The notes: generated by a model not told the origin, from the sequence alone. 8,585 nucleotides of DNA from Mycobacterium sp. (GCA_023264755.1 JAHFVB010000194.1:1-8585), one strand, 5' to 3'. Shown: positions 1 through 6,658, counted from the stretch's first letter. Program-made: numbers and translations.

Positions 1-876
1 CTCGACGTCCTCGACGGCCCGCCGACCCAGTCCGATCAACGGTCCGTAGAAGCGGATGATCTCGTCGACTGCCCCGGGAGTCAGACTCGGGTCGGCTAGC
101 AGGCGGGCCCGGTGCTCGGGGTGGCGCGCCAGATGGATCAACGCATGCCCCAGCGAGTTCGCCGACGTGTCGTGACCGGCAGAAGTCAAGAGCATGTAAT
201 AGCCGTGAAGCTGGGTGGGGGTGAGCGACTGGCCGTTGACTCTCGCCTGTAGTAGCGCGCTCATCAAGTCGTCGCCGGGATTCTCGGTCCGCGCCGCCGA
301 CTCTCTGGTGACGTAGTCGGCCACGGCGTTTGAAACGTCGAGCAACAATTGCAGATTGCCTTCGGTCATGGCCTGCACGATCGACGAAGTCCAGCTGCGG
401 AATTCGGCCCACATCGACTCAGGTACCCGCAGGGCCAGACACAACGCCTCGCCCGCGAAGGGCTGGGCGAAGTCCCGGGAGGCATCGAAACTCTCGAGGT
501 CGCGAAGTGGCTCGATGAGGCTGATGGCGATCTCACGAAGCCGGGGCACCAATTCGGTTACCTTGGACTTGGCCAGCAGTGGCAATAGCGGAGCCTTGTA
601 GTTCTGGTGGTCCGGCGGATCGCTCTGGAGCGGTAGCCACGGAAATCCCAGGTCGAGATGGGGCACCGTGAACTGCGGCGCCGAAGAGAACGTGCCCGGC
701 CGCTTGCACGCCGAGGTGATGTCGTCGTGCTTGAGCAAGGACCAGAATCCGCCGAAGTCCTCGGTCCACGCCACCGGACACTTCTGACGCAGGTCGGTGA
801 AGGTTTGCGCGTAGCTCATGTCCTCATCGGGTGCCAACGGGCTCCAGTCACTGACCCGAGTCTGTGCTTCAGTCAT
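1..876 (-). CDS. Cytochrome P450, N-terminal 292 residues (cut by left edge)
   Basis: Bacterial class I cytochrome P450, a soluble haem monooxygenase that would receive electrons from a ferredoxin and insert one oxygen atom into a hydrophobic substrate. The frame is open from ATG at 876 to base 1 without a stop, so the C-terminus lies outside the window. The I-helix oxygen-activation motif AGHDTS is at residues 233-238 and the K-helix ExxR motif (EIIR) at 272-275. The haem-cysteine loop is not in the window; with a usual length near 400 residues, about 110 are missing. GGAAGAAG at 893-886, 9 bases before the ATG, supports this start. The gene diverges from the SDR at 1135 and may share its control region. 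It is clearly different in sequence from the complete P450 at 5196-6437. The P450 call is firm; family and substrate are unknown. Confidence 0.93.
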   Translation of the reverse strand, partial: MTEAQTRVSDWSPLAPDEDMSYAQTFTDLRQKCPVAWTEDFGGFWSLLKHDDITSACKRPGTFSSAPQFTVPHLDLGFPWLPLQSDPPDHQNYKAPLLPLLAKSKVTELVPRLREIAISLIEPLRDLESFDASRDFAQPFAGEALCLALRVPESMWAEFRSWTSSIVQAMTEGNLQLLLDVSNAVADYVTRESAARTENPGDDLMSALLQARVNGQSLTPTQLHGYYMLLTSAGHDTSANSLGHALIHLARHPEHRARLLADPSLTPGAVDEIIRFYGPLIGLGRRAVEDVE

Positions 877-969
877 GGCGCCAAGCTTCTTCCGGCGGAG
901 GCGCTTTCGGTACCCGATGGTTCCATCTGCCAGAACCCGACCGCTCGAGGCCAGACCCCGCCCGTCGTA

Positions 970-983
970 CGGAACCGGTTCCG
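970..983. promoter_or_regulatory. 14-base perfect palindrome, candidate repressor operator
   Basis: CGGAACCGGTTCCG is a perfect 7+7 palindrome. It lies 94 bases upstream of the P450 start and 152 bases upstream of the SDR start. The core AAC-N2-GTT has the same spacing as the KstR operator of mycobacterial sterol genes (TnnAACnnGTTnnA), but the outer T and A are replaced by C and G. It may bind a TetR-family dimer; which regulator is not known. Short palindromes do occur by chance in GC-rich DNA, so confidence is moderate. Confidence 0.45.
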
Positions 984-1120
984 ATCCCCAGAACGCCGAG
1001 CCAAGCACTCGACGTTCGATCGGCGACCATGTCGGGACGCATTCAGACAAGACGACGCTCGAGGGCGGCCTTCCCAGCGGCGCAGCCGGGTTCGCCCCAA
1101 TCGGCAGCCGGGACAAGATC

Positions 1121-1128
1121 GAGAAGGG
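1121..1128 (+). promoter_or_regulatory. Ribosome binding site fixing the SDR GTG start
   Basis: GAGAAGGG lies 6 bases before GTG 1135. An ATG at 1131 is in another frame and meets TGA after two codons (ATGACGTGA), so it cannot start the SDR. The frame upstream of 1135 is open back to 658 but does not look like an SDR, which also supports GTG 1135. Confidence 0.6.
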
Positions 1129-1134
1129 CATGAC

Positions 1135-1923
1135 GTGACCAAGACACAGACCGCACTCGTTACGGGAGCCGGAGCCGGAACCGGCCGCGAGTACGTTCGG
1201 TTGCTGCTAGCCGACGGCATCCGCGTGCTGGCCGTAAGTTTGCTCGACGCCGAACTTGCCGAGCTGGCAGGGGATCTCGATCCAGGTAGCGGACGCTTGG
1301 TGCTCAAGCAAGCCGACCTGTGCGAACCCGACTCCGCGGAGAAGCTACTGGCCTGGTGCGACGAGCACGGCTACCAAGTCGACATTCTGATCAACAACGC
1401 GGGATTTGCGGTCTATGGGTCCCCCACCGAGCTCGACCTCACCAAGATCGAGCGCATGCTGGCCCTCAACGTGGTGACCTCCACCAAGCTTTCGATGGTC
1501 TTCGGTCGGAGGATGAAGGAACGCCGCGCTGGCAAGATCCTGGTGATGGGATCCTCCGCGGGCTTCTCCCCCACCGTTCGATTCGCCGCGTACGGGGCCT
1601 CGAAGGCCTACACCAATACCTTCAGCCTGGCCCTGGGCGCCGAACTGGAGCAGCATGGCGTCGCCTTGACGTGTGTCGCGCCCGGCTCGTTCCAGTCGAA
1701 GTTCGCCGCTACCGCGGATGTGGACGGGTTCGCGGGCAATTCGATCATGAAGCGCATCTACAAGAGTGAGAAGCTGGATGCGCCAGCCGTCGCACGCATC
1801 GGTTATCAAGCCATGAAGGCCGGCAAGTCGATGGTCACCGTCGGCAGCAAGGGCATCGCGGCCAAGGTGTTGGCCCGCACGTTGTCCCCGGTCTTCATGG
1901 CCCGGCGCTCGCGAATCCTGTAG
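1135..1923 (+). CDS. Short-chain dehydrogenase/reductase, classical SDR (262 aa)
   Basis: Cytosolic NAD(P)-dependent oxidoreductase interconverting an alcohol and a ketone. The Rossmann cofactor motif TGxGxGxG is at residues 10-17 (TGAGAGTG, where Thr replaces the common Ile before the last Gly). The adenine-contacting Asp is D61, NNAG is at 87-90, and the N of the catalytic tetrad is N112. The catalytic Ser is at 140-141, followed by Y153-x3-K157 (YGASK), and the PG segment is at 183-184. The length of 262 fits a complete classical SDR. The start is GTG 1135. An open frame reaches back to 658, but that extension overlaps the P450 and is a shadow. The gene diverges from the P450 and converges on the operon to its right. 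A plausible role is oxidation of a hydroxyl made by a P450, or a 3-hydroxyacyl-CoA step. The substrate and the NAD/NADP preference are not settled. Confidence 0.93.
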   Translation: MTKTQTALVTGAGAGTGREYVRLLLADGIRVLAVSLLDAELAELAGDLDPGSGRLVLKQADLCEPDSAEKLLAWCDEHGYQVDILINNAGFAVYGSPTELDLTKIERMLALNVVTSTKLSMVFGRRMKERRAGKILVMGSSAGFSPTVRFAAYGASKAYTNTFSLALGAELEQHGVALTCVAPGSFQSKFAATADVDGFAGNSIMKRIYKSEKLDAPAVARIGYQAMKAGKSMVTVGSKGIAAKVLARTLSPVFMARRSRIL

Positions 1924-1940
1924 GCGGATCGCGCCACCCG

Positions 1941-2711
1941 TCAGCGGTGCCGGGCAATGCGCTCCTCGATGGCGCGCACTCCGTCCAGGAATGCCGGCCG
2001 GGTGGTCGACCACTGCTGGGCGACCGTCTCCCGCTCCAGCGCCGTGTCGTGCGCGGAGATCGTCGACGAATCCCGCAGCGTGGCGGTGAGCCGGTGGACG
2101 AACGGTAACTCCTGGCGGTCGAGTCGACGGCCAAGTTCAATGGCCGCCTCGATCAGGTCGTCGTCGGGGTGAACCGCAGCGACCAATCCGACGCCCAACG
2201 CCGTCTGCGCGTCCCACTGCTCGCCGAACAGGCATGCCATCGTCGCCTGTTGCTGCCCGACAGCCCGGGCCAGCAGCCAGCTGTGGCCGCCGCCGGGATG
2301 AATCCTCAGCTCCGCGAACCGCGTATCGAAGCGTGCTCGAGCGCCAGCCAGCCGCACGTCGCACGCCAACGCGAGATTGAACCCCGCACCAACCGCGGGC
2401 CCGTTGACCGCGGCAATCGTCGGCAACGGTGATCGGTAGGCCCGAAGGAAGCCCTCGTAGACGTTCTTCACCGACTCGAAGTCACCATCGACTGCCGCGC
2501 GCAAAGTGCCGAGTTGGGCGCCGGCGCAAAACGCGCGACCCCGACCCGTCAGTACGACGCACCGAACGGAATCATCGGCCTCCGCTTCGTCGAAGGCCGC
2601 GCCGAGTTCCGCAACGAGCCGTGTCGAGAGCGCATTGCGCGTGTCGGGTTCGTTGAGGGACAGCAGCGCGACGCCGCCGTGGCGAGTGGATAGTACGGAT
2701 TCAGACGTCAT
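1941..2711 (-). CDS. Enoyl-CoA hydratase/isomerase superfamily (crotonase-fold) protein lacking both hydratase glutamates
   Basis: Crotonase-fold protein of 256 residues, the usual length, acting on or binding a CoA thioester in the cytosol. The first oxyanion-hole segment is RAFCAGAQL at 59-67 and the second is NGPAVGAGFNLALACD at 103-118. The fold is well supported, but the active site is unusual. A gap-free alignment by eye to rat mitochondrial enoyl-CoA hydratase puts N112 at Glu144 and F132 at Glu164, so both catalytic acid/base residues are gone. Simple hydration of an enoyl-CoA is therefore doubtful; a hydrolase, lyase or isomerase, or a non-catalytic acyl-CoA binder, are alternatives. 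ATG 2711 overlaps the stop of the preceding acyl-CoA dehydrogenase (ATGA), so it is the last gene of a coupled operon. Its stop lies 17 bases from the convergent SDR stop, with no clear terminator between. Confidence 0.9.
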   Translation of the reverse strand: MTSESVLSTRHGGVALLSLNEPDTRNALSTRLVAELGAAFDEAEADDSVRCVVLTGRGRAFCAGAQLGTLRAAVDGDFESVKNVYEGFLRAYRSPLPTIAAVNGPAVGAGFNLALACDVRLAGARARFDTRFAELRIHPGGGHSWLLARAVGQQQATMACLFGEQWDAQTALGVGLVAAVHPDDDLIEAAIELGRRLDRQELPFVHRLTATLRDSSTISAHDTALERETVAQQWSTTRPAFLDGVRAIEERIARHR

Positions 2712-3799
2712 GGGTGAGGCCTTGCGCTCGGTTGCTCGGCACGTTGCGTGGCCGCAAACGCGGTTGTCCTGGTGAGCCCCACCCAGGGACTCGTCGCCCC
2801 GTCATCGGTCAGGTCGGCGAGCAGCTCGCTCGCCCAGAATGATTCACCGGCATACTCGTCGCGCCACGACCATAGAGACCGGGTGTAGTGGTGCAACTCG
2901 TATTCGAGGGTGATTCCGATGGCGCCGTGAAGTTGGTGGCCGATTCGAGCTACTCGACCGGCCGCCAACCCGGTGCGCGTCTTCGCGGTGGCAATCGGAC
3001 CCACCGGGAGTAATGAGTGCCCGTTGCCGATGACGGCGAGGGCGTGAGCGACGGCCGCCTCAGCGCAAGCCGTCTCGCCCTTGAGGGCCGCCAGTTCCTG
3101 TTGAACTGCCTGAAACTGCGTAAGGCTGCGACCAAACTGACGACGTTGAGTGCAATAGTGCGTGGTCAGTTCCAGTATGGCTTCGCATGCGGCCGCGAGC
3201 TGAATGCTCCTGGCCAGCGCTCCCGCCAGCTGCACTTGGCCCACGAGGTCATCGATGGGCAGCGCAACCCGTTGTACGGCAACAGGATCGACCGCCGAAA
3301 GCGTGACGTCATCGCGGGGCTCGGTCGCGAGATTGCCACCTGCGACGATGTCGGCAGTGCTGGCTGCGACGAGACTGACCGCGCTGAGTTCCTCGTCACC
3401 TGCCAGCACCAGGAAGTGCGAAGCCCATCGCCCCCACGGCACTCGGTGCGCCTCGACGTGCAGGCGCGCGCCGGCGACGACCGCCGGTGTCGGGAGCACC
3501 ATCACACATCGGGCGTCGTCGGGTGGGCGCAGCCCGACCATCGTCAACACCCGATTCGATACGACCAATGAGTCGGCCAGGGGCAACGAATGCGCACTGG
3601 CCGCACACGCCGCGGCTACTGCGGCCGCATCCGAGAACTCGCCGCCAGCGCCACCCAGGCGCTCGGACAACCCGACCCGATCCCAGCCCCCGTCGACGAG
3701 GCGGTCGAAGGCTTCGCGAGCACCAGCGGAGGAATCCGCGCCCACGCGGGGAAGGGTGCGTAGCAGCTCGGCAACGGTCTGGCGGACGTCGTCGCTCAC
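2708..3799 (-). CDS. Acyl-CoA dehydrogenase, smaller subunit of a two-gene FadE pair (363 aa)
   Basis: FAD-dependent acyl-CoA dehydrogenase-like subunit, expected to pair with the product of the preceding gene and introduce an alpha-beta double bond into an acyl-CoA. The C-terminal helical domain is clear: RQFGRSLTQFQAVQ at 220-233 is the family's FAD-contacting RxQFG...FQ segment, and HQLHGAIGIT at 288-297 is the HQxxGGxG-type motif. The N-terminal half is divergent and lacks the M-S-E-P flavin motif present in its partner. That split of conserved motifs is typical of actinobacterial alpha2-beta2 FadE pairs such as those for steroid side chains. No EGT-type catalytic glutamate is present near residue 316, where a tyrosine falls by eye. 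The start is GTG 3799, overlapping the upstream stop (GTGA), and the stop overlaps the next ATG. Which subunit supplies the base is inferred, not shown. Confidence 0.92.
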   Translation of the reverse strand: MSDDVRQTVAELLRTLPRVGADSSAGAREAFDRLVDGGWDRVGLSERLGGAGGEFSDAAAVAAACAASAHSLPLADSLVVSNRVLTMVGLRPPDDARCVMVLPTPAVVAGARLHVEAHRVPWGRWASHFLVLAGDEELSAVSLVAASTADIVAGGNLATEPRDDVTLSAVDPVAVQRVALPIDDLVGQVQLAGALARSIQLAAACEAILELTTHYCTQRRQFGRSLTQFQAVQQELAALKGETACAEAAVAHALAVIGNGHSLLPVGPIATAKTRTGLAAGRVARIGHQLHGAIGITLEYELHHYTRSLWSWRDEYAGESFWASELLADLTDDGATSPWVGLTRTTAFAATQRAEQPSARPHP

Positions 3800-4968
3800 G
3801 AGCTCACCAACGACCGGGCAATGATGCCCCGCAGAATTTCGTTCGTGCCGCCGCGCAACGTCGAATCCGGGCCGTGCAGGATCGCTTCGGCGTACAGCCG
3901 GGTGAGTTCGTCGGAAGCGTCGGGATCGGGCTCGACGGGGTGCAGACGCCGTACCGCGTCGACCACCCTGGCTTCGAACCTCGTTCCAACGTCCTTGACC
4001 AGAGCCGCTTTGGTGACCGGCGACTCACCCCGCTGCAGTGCGTCGGCCACCTGAGCAGACATCGTTCGCAACGTCTGCAGTTCGGCGAGCAGCATTCCGA
4101 GCTCCGGATCAACGGCCGGCGCCCGTCGGCGGATCAACTCGAACAACAACGGAGCCGTGGACAGAAACCGCTCGGGCCCGCTGCGTTCGTTGGCCAATTC
4201 CGCGGTGACCTGTGTCCATCCGCTGCCCTCGACACCCAGTAGTGCCGACTCCGGAACGTCGACGTCGTCGAAGAGCACCTCGGTGAAGTGGCATTGACCG
4301 TCCAGGGTCCGGATGGGACTGACGTGCACGCCTCGGGTGTCCAAACCGATGATCAACTGCGATAGCCCCGCATGACGCGCCGCAGCGTCGACTGGGCGCG
4401 TTCGGACGAGGGCGAGCACGTGGTGGGCCGAGTGGGCATGGCTGGTCCACACCTTGCGACCGTTGACCCGCCAACCCGTTTCGGTGCGGCAGGCCGTCGT
4501 TCGCACCGAAGCCAGGTCCGAGCCGCTCTCCGGCTCGGACATGCCGATGGCGAAGTACAGTTCGCCACAAATGATGCCAGGGAGGTAGCGCCGACGCTGT
4601 TCGTCGGTGCCGTGGCGGATGAGCGCCGGACCGATCTGGCGGTCGGCAAACCAGTGCGCAGCCACCGGCGCTCCGGCGGCCAGCAGTTCTTCGTTGAGCA
4701 CCAGGCGCTCGCGTTCGGACCGTCCGGCGCCGCCGCACTCGGTGGGCCAGGTCATTCCGATCCAGCCCCGCTGGCCTAGCGCGGCACTGAACTCCGGTGA
4801 GTGCGCCGACATCCAGCAGTCGCAGTGCGCACGGAACCCGATGCGCCTGCGAGTGTCGTCGAGGAACGCGCGAACCTCGCCGCGTAGTAGCCGAAGTCCC
4901 TCGGACTCGGCCCCGGGCGGCAGTGCGCCGACGGAAGCGCTTTCGTCCTGAGCTCGTACGGTCTGCAC
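3796..4968 (-). CDS. Acyl-CoA dehydrogenase, larger subunit of a two-gene FadE pair (390 aa)
   Basis: FAD-dependent acyl-CoA dehydrogenase of full family length. The flavin-binding motif IGMSEPESGSDLA spans 141-153. The strand motif around WTS (174-176) follows, and the C-terminal motif LRGGTNEILR is at 371-380. In medium-chain dehydrogenases the catalytic Glu precedes GT in the last motif; here that position is G373. A glutamate in the helix ANER (E261) or E266 may be the base instead, as the relocated base in steroid-type FadE heterotetramers; this is inference. The start is GTG 4968, 3 bases after the ferredoxin stop, and the stop overlaps the GTG of the smaller subunit. Coupled translation fits equal production of two subunits of one enzyme. 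The likely substrate is a bulky or side-chain acyl-CoA rather than a plain fatty acyl-CoA. Confidence 0.94.
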   Translation of the reverse strand: MQTVRAQDESASVGALPPGAESEGLRLLRGEVRAFLDDTRRRIGFRAHCDCWMSAHSPEFSAALGQRGWIGMTWPTECGGAGRSERERLVLNEELLAAGAPVAAHWFADRQIGPALIRHGTDEQRRRYLPGIICGELYFAIGMSEPESGSDLASVRTTACRTETGWRVNGRKVWTSHAHSAHHVLALVRTRPVDAAARHAGLSQLIIGLDTRGVHVSPIRTLDGQCHFTEVLFDDVDVPESALLGVEGSGWTQVTAELANERSGPERFLSTAPLLFELIRRRAPAVDPELGMLLAELQTLRTMSAQVADALQRGESPVTKAALVKDVGTRFEARVVDAVRRLHPVEPDPDASDELTRLYAEAILHGPDSTLRGGTNEILRGIIARSLVSS

Positions 4969-4971
4969 CGG

Positions 4972-5199
4972 TCAGGGCTGTTTCTCGCCGTGGCGGAAGA
5001 TGTCGATGGCCGAGCTCGGGCAGCCGTGCGCGGCCTCGGTCAACTCCTCGGGCGTCCATTTGCCGTTCGGTTGGAAGACCGCCAGCCCGGTGTCGTCGAA
5101 GTCGAACCCGCCGGGTGAGGTCAGGGCGCATATCCCGATGCCCACACAACGGTCATGGGACACCGAGGCGCTCCACTCGCTGGCTTGTCGGTTGGTCAT
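4972..5199 (-). CDS. Small P450-type ferredoxin, probably [3Fe-4S] (75 aa)
   Basis: One-cluster ferredoxin of 75 residues, cytosolic, passing electrons from a ferredoxin reductase to a P450. Three cysteines can be ligands: C18 and C24 in DRCVGIGIC (16-24) and C60 in GCP (59-61). The residue where a [4Fe-4S] ferredoxin would have the middle cysteine is I21, so a [3Fe-4S] cluster is expected. ATG 5199 overlaps the P450 stop (ATGA) and I see no good Shine-Dalgarno, so translation is probably coupled to the P450. The next gene starts 3 bases after its stop. A longer frame opens at 5658 but its first 153 residues are the P450 in another frame. The natural partner is the P450 just upstream; it could also serve the P450 at the left edge. 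No ferredoxin reductase gene is in the window. Confidence 0.95.
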   Translation of the reverse strand: MTNRQASEWSASVSHDRCVGIGICALTSPGGFDFDDTGLAVFQPNGKWTPEELTEAAHGCPSSAIDIFRHGEKQP

Positions 5200-6437
5200 G
5201 ACTGACGAAAGGTGAGGTGCAGCTGCTGAACACTGCGAGAGACGATGTTGGGGACGTAGTCGAAGCGCGTCTCGTGGATGTCGAACCGAGGGAACACTGC
5301 GCTGAGCGCCAAGAAGGCCTCCTGGGCCTCCAGCCGCGCCAACGGGGCTCCGAGGCAGGTGTGAATGCCTTGCCCGAAGGCAGCGTGCCGATTGGGCGAG
5401 CGCCCGATGTCGAGCTGATCGGGTTGGTCGAATTGGGCCGGGTCGCGGTTCGCCGCATATTGCACCAGCAGGACTCGATCGCCCTCGGAAAGCTGGTGGC
5501 CGCCGAGTTCGAACGGCTCCTTGGCCCAGCGCGCCATTGCCCGAATCGGACCGTCGTATCGCAGTACCTCTTCGGTGGCGGTCCCGGCCAGCGTGGGATC
5601 TGCCCGCAGCCGGTCCCACTGCTCGGGGAACCGGGAGAACGCAATCATGCCGTTGCACAACAGATTCATGGTGGTCTCGTGGCCCGCGAAGACCATCAGC
5701 ACGGCATTGGCAATCACTTCGTCCTCGGACAGGAAGTCGCCGCGCTCCTCGGCGGCCACCATGCCGCTGAGCAGATCGTCCTTGGGGTTGACCTTCTTGT
5801 CACGCACGATCGGGCGCAGGAAGTCGACGAGCGCCTTCATCGCGGCCTCCCCCTTGGCGAAACGATCCTCGTCGTTGCCGCTGACGAAGATGACCGCCCC
5901 CAGATCTTCGGCCCACTCCCTTACTTGCTCCCGACCCTCGGGTGGCACCCCCAGGTACTCGGCGATCACGATCACCGGCAAGGTGAAGGCGAACCGGGAG
6001 ATGAAGTCGACCTCCGACTGGCCGGCCATGGGCGCTATCAGGCTTGCGACCAGCTCCTTGACCTGCGGGCGGATCACCTCGACGCTGCGCGGGGTGAAGG
6101 CCTTGTTCACCAGCGCTCGCACCCGGGTGTGGTACGGCTGGTCCTTCCAGACGAAGAATTTGGTGAGGAAGTCGAAGAGGTTCTGGTACTTCGACGACGC
6201 CGCAGTCAACGATTCACCGAACGGTCCACCGAACCGGTCCGACGACAGTCGAGCATGGTCACGGTAGCCGGCGATCACGTGGTCGTAACCGGTGACGATC
6301 CAGCCGTTCCAGCGCTGATTCCAGTACACCGGATCCACGTCGCGAAGGGACTTGTAGAAGCTCGCGGGATCGCTTATCGCCAGCGGAGACAACAGGTCGT
6401 CCAAGTCGGCCCGGTCCGGAAGAACAATCTCGGTCAT
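5196..6437 (-). CDS. Cytochrome P450, complete (413 aa)
   Basis: Complete soluble bacterial P450 monooxygenase. The I-helix motif AGHETT is at residues 251-256, ExxR at 290-293 (EVLR), and the haem loop FGQGIHTCLG at 354-363 with C361 as thiolate ligand. All hallmark residues are present, so an active enzyme is expected. The frame is open back to 6587, and ATGs at 6587 and 6503 would add 50 or 22 residues. I chose ATG 6437 because family similarity begins there (MTEIVLPDRADLDDL) and because the longer starts would make the 6463-6481 palindrome coding. No strong Shine-Dalgarno is seen before 6437, only a G-rich GGGGCGAG. It is the first gene of the operon, behind the promoter at 6559-6587, and its stop overlaps the ferredoxin start. 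The substrate is not known; the context suggests hydroxylation of an alicyclic or alkyl-chain acid. Confidence 0.95.
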   Translation of the reverse strand: MTEIVLPDRADLDDLLSPLAISDPASFYKSLRDVDPVYWNQRWNGWIVTGYDHVIAGYRDHARLSSDRFGGPFGESLTAASSKYQNLFDFLTKFFVWKDQPYHTRVRALVNKAFTPRSVEVIRPQVKELVASLIAPMAGQSEVDFISRFAFTLPVIVIAEYLGVPPEGREQVREWAEDLGAVIFVSGNDEDRFAKGEAAMKALVDFLRPIVRDKKVNPKDDLLSGMVAAEERGDFLSEDEVIANAVLMVFAGHETTMNLLCNGMIAFSRFPEQWDRLRADPTLAGTATEEVLRYDGPIRAMARWAKEPFELGGHQLSEGDRVLLVQYAANRDPAQFDQPDQLDIGRSPNRHAAFGQGIHTCLGAPLARLEAQEAFLALSAVFPRFDIHETRFDYVPNIVSRSVQQLHLTFRQS

Positions 6438-6462
6438 CGAAGACTCGCCCCAAACTCTCTCG

Positions 6463-6481
6463 CTCTGAAAGGCTTTCAGAG
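6463..6481. promoter_or_regulatory. 19-base palindrome in the P450 leader, operator or hairpin
   Basis: CTCTGAAAG G CTTTCAGAG has perfect 9-base arms around one base. It lies 26-44 bases before ATG 6437 and about 70 bases downstream of the predicted transcription start, so it would be within the leader. As DNA it fits a dimeric repressor acting as a roadblock. As RNA it can form a 7-pair stem with a 5-base loop just before the ribosome binding region. It does not match the KstR or KstR2 consensus. Confidence 0.6.
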
Positions 6482-6558
6482 GGTTGGAATGCCCCGTCGG
6501 CATAGGCTGCGACCACTGGCAGCTCGTCGCGAACGCTCGGCCGGTTCGCCGCGACGCC

Positions 6559-6587
6559 AGTCTAGGAAGGCATCGCCGCCCTGTCAA
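6559..6587 (-). promoter_or_regulatory. Housekeeping-type promoter of the P450 operon
   Basis: On the minus strand TTGACA (6587-6582) is a perfect -35. It is followed after 17 bases by TAGACT (6564-6559), which fits the mycobacterial -10 pattern TANNNT. The start of transcription would be near 6552, giving a leader of about 115 bases before ATG 6437. The inverted repeat at 6583-6600 overlaps the -35, so a bound regulator could block polymerase. Confidence 0.6.
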
Positions 6588-6600
6588 CGCATCTGTTGAC
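6583..6600. promoter_or_regulatory. Inverted repeat GTCAAC-N6-GTTGAC, candidate operator
   Basis: Six-base perfect arms flank GCATCT. The left arm covers most of the -35 of the leftward P450 promoter, and the right arm ends one base before the possible plus-strand -10 TAACCT. A protein bound here could govern both operons. The match to any known regulator is not recognised. Confidence 0.45.
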
Positions 6601-6651
6601 TAACCTGGCGAGTGAGGCGTTTCATGGGTCGTTCAGTACCACCCGGCGGGC

Positions 6652-6658
6652 GAAGGGA
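6652..6658 (+). promoter_or_regulatory. Ribosome binding site choosing ATG 6666 for the cyclase
   Basis: GAAGGGA lies 7 bases before ATG 6666. The other in-frame starts, GTG 6612 and ATG 6624, have no similar sequence at a good distance. Confidence 0.6.

Larger units (their letters stand above)
877..1134. promoter_or_regulatory. Divergent control region between P450 and SDR
   Basis: This is 258 bases with no convincing gene. Open frames run through it but read as shadow frames rich in Arg, Pro and Ser. It must hold promoters for both the leftward P450 and the rightward SDR. I could not find a persuasive -35/-10 pair on either strand. The one clear signal is the perfect palindrome at 970-983. 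Confidence 0.6.

Noticed and set aside
658..1134. N-terminal extension of the SDR frame back to 658
   Set aside because: It overlaps the P450 on the other strand, reads as Arg/Pro-rich sequence with no SDR similarity, and the ribosome binding site points to GTG 1135.
1924..1940. Possible bidirectional terminator between the convergent SDR and crotonase genes
   Set aside because: Only a 4-base stem can be formed and there is no T-run; too weak to call.
4109..5149. 346-codon minus-strand frame overlapping the larger acyl-CoA dehydrogenase and the ferredoxin
   Set aside because: It has Arg/Pro-rich shadow composition and covers two well-supported genes in another frame.
5200..5658. Longer ferredoxin frame starting at 5658
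   Set aside because: The added 153 residues lie inside the P450 gene in another frame; the 75-residue form has normal family length and an ATGA overlap start.
6438..6587. Longer P450 start at 6587 or 6503
   Set aside because: The extra residues do not look like a P450 N-terminus, ATG 6587 would overlap the -35 of the predicted promoter, and the 19-base palindrome would become coding.
5217..6599. 460-codon plus-strand open frame opposite the complete P450
   Set aside because: It is antisense to a P450 with all hallmark motifs, has no recognisable domain, and is the usual GC-rich mirror frame.
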